A stretch of DNA of 8,747 bases from assembly GCA_903911165.1 (NCBI GenBank), contig CAIWCQ010000384.1, positions 1 through 8,747 of the forward strand. The letters run 5' to 3'. The stretch's first letter is position 1; each line of letters opens with the position of its first letter. The notes under the pieces are model-generated. The model saw only the letters and a program-made list of their open reading frames with translations. It had not been told where the DNA came from and searched no databases. The translations under genes and the position numbers were made by a program. This document shows, piece by piece, positions 1 through 6,156 of this stretch. Source of the DNA: an uncultured Actinomycetes bacterium (GTDB taxonomy: Bacteria; Actinomycetota; Actinomycetes; Mycobacteriales; Mycobacteriaceae).

Positions 1-310
1 CGAACGCGCCCGCCACCGCCGCGGGCGTGCCCTCGATGATCGCCCAGTCGTCGCCGGGGCGCCAGCGCGCCGTGAGTCCGAGGCGGCTGGTCCAGCGGAG
101 CAACTCCTTCGGCGAGGACGGCTGGGTCAGCGCTGCGGTCAGCTGTATCCGAGCCGAACGCGCCGGACCGAGATCGGTTGATGCCGCCAGCAGGGATGCA
201 TAGGGTCCGGTGATCACGCGGGGAATGGGCGGTCTGACTGACGCCGGCGCCACGGCGGCGGCCGCGGCGACGGCCACCGCAATCAGCGCTCGGCCGACCG
301 CGTGCCGCAT
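1..310 (-). CDS. S53-family (sedolisin/kumamolisin-like) serine peptidase, N-terminal part only
   Basis: Reading leftward from ATG at 310, 103 codons are visible before the window ends, so the catalytic domain is outside. SEEN: a basic start (MRHAVGR), an Ala/Val-rich hydrophobic core at residues 8-22 and a likely signal-peptidase site after APA (residues 21-23). From about residue 54 the segment IQLTAALTQP, then RWTSRLGLTARWRPGDDWAI (about 72-91) and a following EGTPAAVAGAF, has the look of a pro-kumamolisin activation domain (Pfam PF09286). KNOWN: such propeptides keep S53 Ser-Glu-Asp proteases inactive until they are secreted and exposed to acid. INFERRED: a secreted, self-activating acid protease. 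The start is supported by GGGAG four bases upstream (314-318, minus strand). It is divergent from the lipoprotein gene at 450. The catalytic residues cannot be checked here. Confidence 0.75.
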   Translation of the reverse strand, partial: MRHAVGRALIAVAVAAAAAVAPASVRPPIPRVITGPYASLLAASTDLGPARSARIQLTAALTQPSSPKELLRWTSRLGLTARWRPGDDWAIIEGTPAAVAGAF

Positions 311-320
311 GGAACTCCCA

Positions 321-337
321 TCACCGTGAATCGGTGA
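321..337. repeat. Short inverted repeat in the divergent intergenic region
   Basis: TCACCG (321-326) and CGGTGA (332-337) form a perfect 6-bp inverted repeat with a 5-base loop, just upstream of the ribosome-binding site of the S53 peptidase gene. It could be an operator half-site pair or a small 5'-UTR hairpin, but a repeat of this size is also expected by chance. Nothing else compelling was seen in the 139-bp gap 311-449. Confidence 0.25.
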
Positions 338-398
338 AGCATAGAACTGCGATCGAGCCGATGCCCGTTGAATGCACTCCGCCGGTCGGCATTTTCAC

Positions 399-404
399 TA
401 ACAT
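399..404 (+). promoter_or_regulatory. Possible -10 element upstream of the lipoprotein/xanthine dehydrogenase operon
   Basis: TAACAT matches the actinobacterial housekeeping -10 pattern TANNNT and lies in the most A/T-rich patch (about 391-404) of the intergenic region, leaving a leader of roughly 40 bases before the TTG start at 450. There is no well-spaced -35: the nearest TTGAAT (368-373) is 25 bases upstream, which is too far. Many mycobacterial promoters rely mainly on the -10, so this is plausible but weak. Confidence 0.22.
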
Positions 405-449
405 CGATGCACCACGGACAGGCCGCCGGGAATCGACGGGAGCGGACAA

Positions 450-710
450 TTGGGTGCCCATCATCGGAGGGATCAGATCGGACTCGTTGCGGGCGGAGTG
501 GCTATCGTCGTCATGGGTGTCCTGACCGCCTGCGGACCCGCTGCCACGGAATCTCCGTCGGCAACCACCACGCCGGACTCAAGCTCGGTCACGCTGACGC
601 CGGCCGAGAAGGGCGCTCCGGGCTCGTTTTCCCCGACGGCTCTGAATCCACTTCCTTCGATGGTTCCGACGGCCTGTGTTGGTGCTCCCGGCAACGGCTG
701 TGCGGGGTAG
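450..710 (+). CDS. Small putative lipoprotein (86 aa)
   Basis: SEEN: an N-terminus with four basic residues (H4, H5, R6, R7), a hydrophobic stretch at about 10-25, and a lipobox L25-T26-A27-C28, predicting lipidation at Cys28 and anchoring to the outer face of the membrane. The mature part is low-complexity, rich in Ser/Thr/Pro/Ala, and ends with a Cys pair (C76, C84) bracketing a Gly/Pro-rich loop. Start: TTG at 450 with GGGAG at 438-442, seven bases upstream; no ATG or GTG in frame gives a complete signal peptide. CONTEXT: its stop lies 21 bases before the inferred FAD-subunit start, suggesting one transcript with the molybdenum hydroxylase genes. I recall similar short uncharacterised lipoproteins in mycobacteria but no assigned function. 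Its role is unknown, and the link to the enzyme is positional only. Confidence 0.7.
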   Translation: MGAHHRRDQIGLVAGGVAIVVMGVLTACGPAATESPSATTTPDSSSVTLTPAEKGAPGSFSPTALNPLPSMVPTACVGAPGNGCAG

Positions 711-718
711 CGCGGTTG

Positions 719-725
719 AAAGGGA
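719..725 (+). promoter_or_regulatory. Ribosome-binding site pointing to a GTA start codon
   Basis: AAAGGGA is a good Shine-Dalgarno core and sits six bases before GTA at 732. It is placed correctly for initiation at 732 and is about 105 bases too far upstream for the first standard start codon in this frame (TTG at 831). It therefore supports the upstream start despite the irregular codon. Confidence 0.5.
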
Positions 726-731
726 TTTGAC

Positions 732-1559
732 GTAGATCTCAACACCGTCGAGGACATCGTCCGCCGGCCACCGGAGTGGCCCGGCGCGCTGTGGCGCGAC
801 GGCGACGCGTGGCTGGCCGGGGGAACCTGGTTGTTCTCCGAACCGCAACCTGGCCTGCGCCGTCTGATCGACCTGCCCGCGCTCGGCTGGCGGTCCCTCG
901 AGGTCACCGATACCGGTCTGCGGATCGCGGCGACCTGTTCGATGGCGGAGTTATACGCATTCGAGGCGCCCGCCGACTGGGCGGCGGGCTCCCTGTTCAC
1001 GACGAGTTGCGAGGCGTTCCTCGCCTCGTTCAAAGTGCTCAGCTCGGCAACGGTCGGGGGCAACATCTGCCTGTCATTGCCCGCCGGCCCGATGATCACC
1101 CTGACTGTTGCACTCGAAGCCGCCTACACGCTGTGGGCCCCCGACGGCTCCGAGCGGACGGTGGCCGCGGCCGACTTCGTGACCGGAGGCCACCAGAACG
1201 TGCTGCAGCCCGGTGAAGTGTTGCGCAGCATCGACATTCCGATCAGCGCTTTGCGGAAGCGCCACGCACATCGCCGCTTCACGCTGACCAAACTCGGACG
1301 GTCGACAATCTTCATGGTCGCCACCCGCTCACCCGATACCAGCGACTTTCTGCTGACCATCACCGCGGCGACCACTCATCCGATCCAGTTGGCGTTCAAC
1401 ATGATTCCGGATAGCGGCGTGTTGCAACAGGCCATCGACGCACTGCCCGACGCGGTGTGGTTCGACGACGCGAACGGAACACCCGACCATCGGTGTCACC
1501 TGGCCAAGCATTACGCCGAGGAGATCCGACTGGAACTGCTGGCCACCGGGGGCCGGTGA
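732..1559 (+). CDS. FAD-binding subunit of a xanthine dehydrogenase-family molybdenum hydroxylase
   Basis: This is the medium subunit (CoxM/XdhB type), which takes electrons from the [2Fe-2S] centres and passes them to the acceptor through FAD. SEEN, numbering from 732: flavin motif A29-G30-G31-T32, second flavin motif T107-V-G-G-N111, then a C-terminal domain from about 175. Expected Pfam domains are FAD_binding_5 and CO_deh_flav_C. Length of about 275 aa is normal for the family. START: the open frame begins after a stop at 717-719, and no ATG, GTG or TTG occurs until TTG at 831, which would cut off the AGGT motif. GTA at 732, behind AAAGGGA, begins the peptide VDLNTV; relatives as I remember them begin MDLNTV. 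The start codon thus appears to be a GTG changed to GTA. An automated caller would probably choose 831. The stop overlaps the next gene's ATG by one base, so translation is probably coupled. Confidence 0.85.
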   Translation, partial: VDLNTVEDIVRRPPEWPGALWRDGDAWLAGGTWLFSEPQPGLRRLIDLPALGWRSLEVTDTGLRIAATCSMAELYAFEAPADWAAGSLFTTSCEAFLASFKVLSSATVGGNICLSLPAGPMITLTVALEAAYTLWAPDGSERTVAAADFVTGGHQNVLQPGEVLRSIDIPISALRKRHAHRRFTLTKLGRSTIFMVATRSPDTSDFLLTITAATTHPIQLAFNMIPDSGVLQQAIDALPDAVWFDDANGTPDHRCHLAKHYAEEIRLELLATGGR

Positions 1560-4258
1560 TGACCTATACCGTCAACGGCGAAACCGTCGAGCGCGAACCA
1601 CGTCCGGGCCAGTGCCTGCGCACCTTCCTGCGCGCCCTGGGCTGCCACGGTGTGAAGAAGGGCTGCGATACCGGCGACTGCGGGGCGTGCACCGTCTGGC
1701 TGGACGGCCGGCCGGTGAACAGTTGCATCACCCCGGCATTCCGTGCTGAGGACCGGGAGGTCACCACCATCGAGGGTCTCGGCACGCCCGACGACCTGCA
1801 CCCGATGCAGCGGCAGTTCCGCGACGCACCGGGGTTCCAGTGCGGGTTCTGCACGGCCGGGATGATCATGACCGCGGCCGCTCTGACCGACGAACAGAAG
1901 CAGGACCTGCCGCACGCACTGAAGGGAAACCTCTGTCGCTGCACCGGCTATCGGGCCATTGAGGACGCGATCAACGGTGTCACCGGTATTGAAGAGGCGG
2001 CTCCCGGGCAGGCCGTCGGCGTCAGCGTCGGAGCACCGGCGGGTACCGCCGTGGTCACCGGGCGTGCCGAGTTCACCATGGACACCGAGATCGACGGGAT
2101 GCTGCACCTGAAGGTTCTGCACTCACCGCACCCGCACGCGCGCATCGTCTCCATCGACTCCTCCGCCGCGCTGGCCGTACCCGGTGTCCATCGCGTCTAC
2201 ACGTGGGAAGATGTGCCGCGCAAGCTTTACACCACCGCCATCCACACCGATCATCTCGTCGATCCCGATGACACCTACATTCTCGACAACGTGGTGAGGT
2301 TCGTTGGTCAACGGGTGGTTGCCGTCCTCGCCGACTCGGTCGGTGCCGCCGAGGAGGGCTGCCGCAAGGTCGTCGTCGACTACGAGTTGTTGTCGGCGGT
2401 GTTCGACCCCGAAGAGGCGATGACCGACGGCGCCCCGCAGTTGCACTCCGGCGCCGACCCGTTCGTCCACGATCCGGTACACAACATCCTGCTGGAACTG
2501 CACAGCGAGATCGGCTCCGCGGACGAGGGATTCGCCCAGGCCGACGTCGTCCACGTGGGCACCTACTTTTCGCCGCGGGTCCAGCATGCTCATCTGGAGA
2601 CGCACGGGGCGATCGCGTGGATGGCCGACGGCCGGCTCAACGTACGGACCAGTTCCCAGTCACCCTCGCTGGCCAAGGTCAAGCTGGCCTACCTGTTCGA
2701 TCTTCGGCCCGACCAGCTACGGGTGTTCTGCAAGCGGGTCGGTGGCGGCTTCGGGGGCAAGCAGGAGGTGATCACCGAGGATCTGGTCGCCCTGGCCGCG
2801 CTCGACACCGGGCGGCCGGTGTGTCTGGAATTCACCAGGGAAGAGGAATTCACCACCGCATCGCCGCGGCACCCGATGAAGCTGACAGTGAGATTGGGCG
2901 CCCGCTCCGACGGCATCTTGACCGCCATCCAATTCCGCAATGTCTCCAACACCGGTGCCTATGGAAACCACGGCGGTGAGACGCTGTTCGCCGGGGGTCG
3001 CGCCATCTCGCTGTACCGCTGCCCGAACAAGAAGTTCGACGGCTACTCCGTCTACACCAACACCGTGCCCAGCGGTGCGCTGCGCGGCTACGGCATGACC
3101 CAGCCGGCATTCGCGATGGAGTCGGCCATGGACGAGTTGGCGATCGCCCTTGATCTGGATCCGCTGGAACTTCGGCGCCGCAACGTCGTTCGGCCGGGCG
3201 ACGCGCTGCTGGCGATCGGTGACCGGCCCGACGATGTCCTTTTCACCGAGGACGGCGCGCTGTCGTGCATCGATCTGGTGGACCAGCACCTGCGTGGTAC
3301 GGGCAGCGATCCTGGACTCGGTGATGACTGGCTGGTCGGAACCGGCGTGGCCAGTACGCTGCACGAGACGGCGCCGCCCACCGAACACATCTCCGAAGCC
3401 TGGGCAACCCTGCGTGATGACGGTGTCTACGAGATCGCCGTGGGAACAGTGGAATTCGGTGAGGGAACCTCCACCGCGCACATCCAGATCGCCGCCACTG
3501 CACTGAGCACCACGCCATCGCGCGTCCACCTCGTCCAATCCGACACCGACCGGACCGGTTTCGACACCGGAGCCTTCGCCAGCGCGGGACTCTCCGTCGC
3601 CGGCAACGCCGTGGCGCGGGCCGCCACGGCGCTGCGGGACCTGATCCTGCAGTTCGCGGCACGACACCTGCACGCCGACCCGGTCGACTGCTCGCTGGAG
3701 CACGACGGCGTGATCTTTGGTGAGCGGCGGCTGTCACTAGCCGATATTGTCGCCGCGGCCGGGGCTCGCGGCACCCGGTTGCGGGCGGCGCGTAAAGCCT
3801 ACGGATCGCCCCGCAGCGTGACCTGCAACACCCACGGATTCCGGGTCGCTGTGCACCGGATCACCGGCGAGGTCCGTGTGCTCGACAGCGTGCAGGCGGC
3901 CGACGCGGGTGTGGTGATCAACCCGGCACAGGTGCGCGGACAGGTGGAAGGCGCTGTGGCACAGGGCATCGGCTTCGTCCTGACCGAGAACTTCCATGTC
4001 GACGACGGCGTGATGACCAACCCGAGCCTGCGCAACTACCGGATCCCCACCTATGCCGACACCCCCCGTACCGAGGTGCTGCTGGTGGACTCCACCGACT
4101 CGGTCGGTCCGATGGGCGCCAAGGGTATCGCCGAATGCGGTATCAACCCGGTGGCCCCGGCGCTGGCGAACGCGATCGCCCGCGCCACCGGTGTGCGATA
4201 TCGCTCGCTGCCGCTGACTCCCGAACGTATCTATGACCGGCTCGGCGACGGCGGTTAA
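1559..4258 (+). CDS. Fused [2Fe-2S] and molybdopterin-binding subunit, xanthine dehydrogenase family (899 aa)
   Basis: SEEN: a plant-ferredoxin-type cluster (C36, C41, C44, C56), then an all-helical [2Fe-2S] domain (C95, C98, C126, C128), a hammerhead-like domain from about 165, and molybdopterin domains to the C-terminus with VGGGFGGK (394-401), LRGYG (508-512), EFGEG (632-636) and GAKGIAE, whose E859 fits the catalytic base. KNOWN: these domains are often separate small and large subunits; here they form one chain, with FAD on the preceding gene. The AYRCSFR motif of true CO dehydrogenases is absent. Gln402 and Tyr511 occupy positions that are Glu802 and Phe914 in bovine xanthine oxidase; E. 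coli XdhA, from memory, also has Gln and Tyr there. INFERRED: purine (xanthine/hypoxanthine) oxidation, supported by guanine deaminase nearby; an aldehyde or N-heterocycle substrate is possible. Start: ATG 1559 overlapping the upstream stop; GTG at 1556 is an in-frame alternative. No XdhC-type cofactor chaperone is in view. Confidence 0.9.
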   Translation: MTYTVNGETVEREPRPGQCLRTFLRALGCHGVKKGCDTGDCGACTVWLDGRPVNSCITPAFRAEDREVTTIEGLGTPDDLHPMQRQFRDAPGFQCGFCTAGMIMTAAALTDEQKQDLPHALKGNLCRCTGYRAIEDAINGVTGIEEAAPGQAVGVSVGAPAGTAVVTGRAEFTMDTEIDGMLHLKVLHSPHPHARIVSIDSSAALAVPGVHRVYTWEDVPRKLYTTAIHTDHLVDPDDTYILDNVVRFVGQRVVAVLADSVGAAEEGCRKVVVDYELLSAVFDPEEAMTDGAPQLHSGADPFVHDPVHNILLELHSEIGSADEGFAQADVVHVGTYFSPRVQHAHLETHGAIAWMADGRLNVRTSSQSPSLAKVKLAYLFDLRPDQLRVFCKRVGGGFGGKQEVITEDLVALAALDTGRPVCLEFTREEEFTTASPRHPMKLTVRLGARSDGILTAIQFRNVSNTGAYGNHGGETLFAGGRAISLYRCPNKKFDGYSVYTNTVPSGALRGYGMTQPAFAMESAMDELAIALDLDPLELRRRNVVRPGDALLAIGDRPDDVLFTEDGALSCIDLVDQHLRGTGSDPGLGDDWLVGTGVASTLHETAPPTEHISEAWATLRDDGVYEIAVGTVEFGEGTSTAHIQIAATALSTTPSRVHLVQSDTDRTGFDTGAFASAGLSVAGNAVARAATALRDLILQFAARHLHADPVDCSLEHDGVIFGERRLSLADIVAAAGARGTRLRAARKAYGSPRSVTCNTHGFRVAVHRITGEVRVLDSVQAADAGVVINPAQVRGQVEGAVAQGIGFVLTENFHVDDGVMTNPSLRNYRIPTYADTPRTEVLLVDSTDSVGPMGAKGIAECGINPVAPALANAIARATGVRYRSLPLTPERIYDRLGDGG

Positions 4259-4267
4259 ACCCAAAGA

Positions 4268-5191
4268 TCAGCCGGCCAGGAGTTTCTCGATGCCGGATTC
4301 GATCCCGACCAGTGGACGCCAGTCCAGTAGTTCTGCTGCAGCCGTGATCGACATGGTCCGCGCGTTCATCGCATACCGGTCGGGTTCGTTGCCGTGGCCA
4401 ATCGTGGTGCCCGGGATCCGGCTGGCGACGATCTCGGCGATCTCGGCGAACGTCGGCCGGCCCGGGCCGGTGATGTTGAAGGCGTAGGTCCCCTGGTTAT
4501 AGAGCACGTCCCGGGGCGCCGCCAGAGCGGCAGCGATGGCGGCGCTGAGGTCATCGACGTAGATCCACGGCAGCGGCAGCGTGTTGTCCCGATCCAAGGT
4601 GATGGTGCCGCTGGTCCTAGCTTCGGTGATCATCCGCGTTATACCGCAATAGGTTTGGCGGTTCCTGCCGTACACGATCGAGATGCGCAAGGCGACCGCG
4701 TCCACGCCGAACTGGCTCACGTAGGATCTCAGCAGTGCTTCGCATTCCACTTTGGAGGCACCGTAGGGTTCACTCGCCAGGAGAGCCTGGGTCTCCGCAC
4801 AGGGGTGTGTGATGGATGCCGCTTCGGCCGCCTGTCCGTAGGTGCTGCTGGACGATAAGAAGACGATCCGCCCCGGCAATTCGATCTCCCTGGCGATTTC
4901 GAACAGATTTAGTGTGCCCCCGACATTGACCTCGTGAAGGTATGCGGGGCGTTCATTGGCGACGTGTGGGCCCGAGACGCCGCCGCCGTGCACGATGCTG
5001 GTGACGCCGTGCTCGACGAAACACCGCAGCAGAGCGTCGCGATCGCGAATGTCGGCGATGACGGTCGGGAACGCATCCTTCCCGGTGTGTTCAGTGGCGT
5101 CGAAGCCGATCACCTGTCGACCGGCGGCGATTAGCGAAGAGCCGATCTTTTGTCCCAGGAATCCATTGCTGCCGGTGATCAGCGTCGTCAT
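4268..5191 (-). CDS. NAD-dependent epimerase/dehydratase, extended SDR (307 aa)
   Basis: SEEN: the Rossmann motif T6-G-S-N-G-F-L-G13, an acidic residue D31 at the end of the second strand (favouring NAD over NADP), the SSSST segment (113-117) supplying the catalytic Ser/Thr, Y143-x3-K147, and the extended-SDR pattern PWIYVDDLSAAI near 208-219. KNOWN: extended SDRs oxidise or epimerise hydroxyl groups, often on sugars or nucleotide sugars. The substrate here is not predictable. START: ATG at 5191 has GAGGAG five bases upstream; a start eight codons earlier (5215) would overlap the previous gene and lacks that spacing. It is the last gene of a three-gene minus-strand operon, 20 bases after the ABM protein stop. 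ODD: it uses codons rare in this genome type (CTA at residues 20 and 94, ATA at 184, AGG at 192), hinting at foreign origin or low expression. Its stop is 9 bp from that of the converging dehydrogenase gene. Confidence 0.88.
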   Translation of the reverse strand: MTTLITGSNGFLGQKIGSSLIAAGRQVIGFDATEHTGKDAFPTVIADIRDRDALLRCFVEHGVTSIVHGGGVSGPHVANERPAYLHEVNVGGTLNLFEIAREIELPGRIVFLSSSSTYGQAAEAASITHPCAETQALLASEPYGASKVECEALLRSYVSQFGVDAVALRISIVYGRNRQTYCGITRMITEARTSGTITLDRDNTLPLPWIYVDDLSAAIAAALAAPRDVLYNQGTYAFNITGPGRPTFAEIAEIVASRIPGTTIGHGNEPDRYAMNARTMSITAAAELLDWRPLVGIESGIEKLLAG

Positions 5192-5196
5192 GGTTG

Positions 5197-5202
5197 CTCC
5201 TC
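5197..5202 (-). promoter_or_regulatory. Strong ribosome-binding site fixing the SDR start
   Basis: The minus strand reads GAGGAG here, five bases before the ATG at 5191, inside the 20-base gap after the upstream stop. This argues for the 307-residue product rather than the version eight residues longer. Confidence 0.7.
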
Positions 5203-5211
5203 GGGTTGCGG

Positions 5212-6150
5212 TCACGGGTGTACGCCTGCCTTGACTGTCAGCAGGTAGAAGACCAGCGCCCAGGCTGCGTTGATCGCCAGGATCAGCAGAAAGCCCTTGA
5301 CGTCGGTTGCGGGCTGGGGAGCCGATTCAGCCGGCGAGGTCCACCAGCCCATGATCTTGGTGACATAGAACTTCATGGTCAGATAGCCCATGACAAGGCT
5401 GGAGACCAGGTTTCCGACCAGCATTGCCAACCAGAACGGCAGGTTCAGTGGCGCCATCAGTAGCGTCAGCAGGACCACCGTGGGATACAGGCCCATCCAG
5501 ACGGCGATCGCCGTCTTGAATTGCGGGTTCTTGGGTTTGAACCAGTTGCCGAACGGCTGGTAGGTCCTGCGGAGTTCGAACTCACCGAATCGGGCACCCT
5601 CGGCGAGCAGGTCGCTGCGTTCCTGCGACGCCAACCACGCATCGAGGTGCTCGACGGTATCGAACCGCAAGATGGTGCTCCATTGGTCCTGAACGCCCTC
5701 CACCGGCCGGAACAGCTCCGAGCCCAGGTATCCCGGGTATCGGCTTTCGGCCTCGACGATCTTTTGCCGCCAAACCAGGAAGGCCTCGACCTGATCGTCA
5801 GCGACAGGGTGGGTCACCACCACCGGAGGACAGGGGTCGAGGATCTCGTTGCTGTCGGTGATCACCCGCAGAGTGCCGGGCCCGTCGAAAAGATCTGCTG
5901 CGGAATGGATCAGGTGCTGCCGGGTCGCACTGTTCAGCCAGTTCTGCACATTCAGCGTTGAATCGAATCGGTATATCACCACCCACCTGGGTTCTCTGTC
6001 GTTGGGCGGTTTGACTTCCGAGCCGAGATAGCCGGGGTAACCGGCCGCGGCAGCGGCCACCTTCTGCTCCCAGGCCAGGTAGGCGTCCCGACGGCCGTCC
6101 CGAATGCGCTGCTCAATGCTCAGCAGCGCCGCGGTCTGCTCTTTGCTCAC
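5212..6150 (-). CDS. Tandem ABM-domain protein with C-terminal membrane segments (312 aa)
   Basis: SEEN: two successive ferredoxin-like ABM domains (about 12-95 and 110-190; expected Pfam PF03992) with the identical segment YPGYLGSE at 38-45 and 138-145, RFD at 61-63 and 162-164, and WL at 71 and 172. Three hydrophobic segments follow (about 212-234, 237-258 and 286-306), so the duplicated domains would sit at the membrane, probably on the cytoplasmic side. KNOWN: ABM proteins include quinone-forming monooxygenases, haem-degrading enzymes and many unassigned members; membrane-anchored ABM proteins (COG3224-like) are uncharacterised. INFERRED: oxidation or binding of a small aromatic or lipophilic compound, perhaps with the neighbouring oxidoreductase. 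START: GTG at 6150, only six bases after the upstream TAG and in the same frame. No clear ribosome-binding site is visible, so it probably depends on translational coupling. Confidence 0.82.
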   Translation of the reverse strand: MSKEQTAALLSIEQRIRDGRRDAYLAWEQKVAAAAAGYPGYLGSEVKPPNDREPRWVVIYRFDSTLNVQNWLNSATRQHLIHSAADLFDGPGTLRVITDSNEILDPCPPVVVTHPVADDQVEAFLVWRQKIVEAESRYPGYLGSELFRPVEGVQDQWSTILRFDTVEHLDAWLASQERSDLLAEGARFGEFELRRTYQPFGNWFKPKNPQFKTAIAVWMGLYPTVVLLTLLMAPLNLPFWLAMLVGNLVSSLVMGYLTMKFYVTKIMGWWTSPAESAPQPATDVKGFLLILAINAAWALVFYLLTVKAGVHP

Positions 6151-6156
6151 GGCTAT

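Noticed and set aside
443..451. CGGACAATT shared with 7592-7600 as a regulatory repeat
   Set aside because: One 9-base match between two intergenic regions is not far from chance, and the copy at 443 runs into the TTG start codon. It is kept only as a weak hint.
334..730. Open frames on the plus strand at 334-525 and 368-730
   Set aside because: They overlap the lipoprotein in other frames and show no signal peptide or family motif; the 450-710 frame has a proper lipobox.
473..1099. 208-codon open frame on the minus strand
   Set aside because: It is antisense to the lipoprotein and FAD subunit, of low-complexity composition, and without any motif or ribosome-binding evidence.
1457..1558. 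34-residue N-terminal extension of the fused dehydrogenase
   Set aside because: It lies entirely inside the FAD-subunit gene in another frame. The ferredoxin domain begins right at MTYTVNGE, so ATG 1559 is the natural start.
831..1559. FAD subunit starting at TTG 831
   Set aside because: It would begin right after the conserved AGGTW segment (residues 29-33 of the longer form), removing part of the flavin-binding site, and no ribosome-binding site fits it.
2717..3703. 328-codon open frame on the minus strand
   Set aside because: It is antisense to conserved molybdopterin-binding sequence. It is a by-product of high GC content, with no recognisable domain.
1559..4258. Annotation as aerobic CO dehydrogenase large subunit
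   Set aside because: The AYRCSFR active-site motif is absent and LRGYG is found at the corresponding place; the sequence is closer to the XdhA type.
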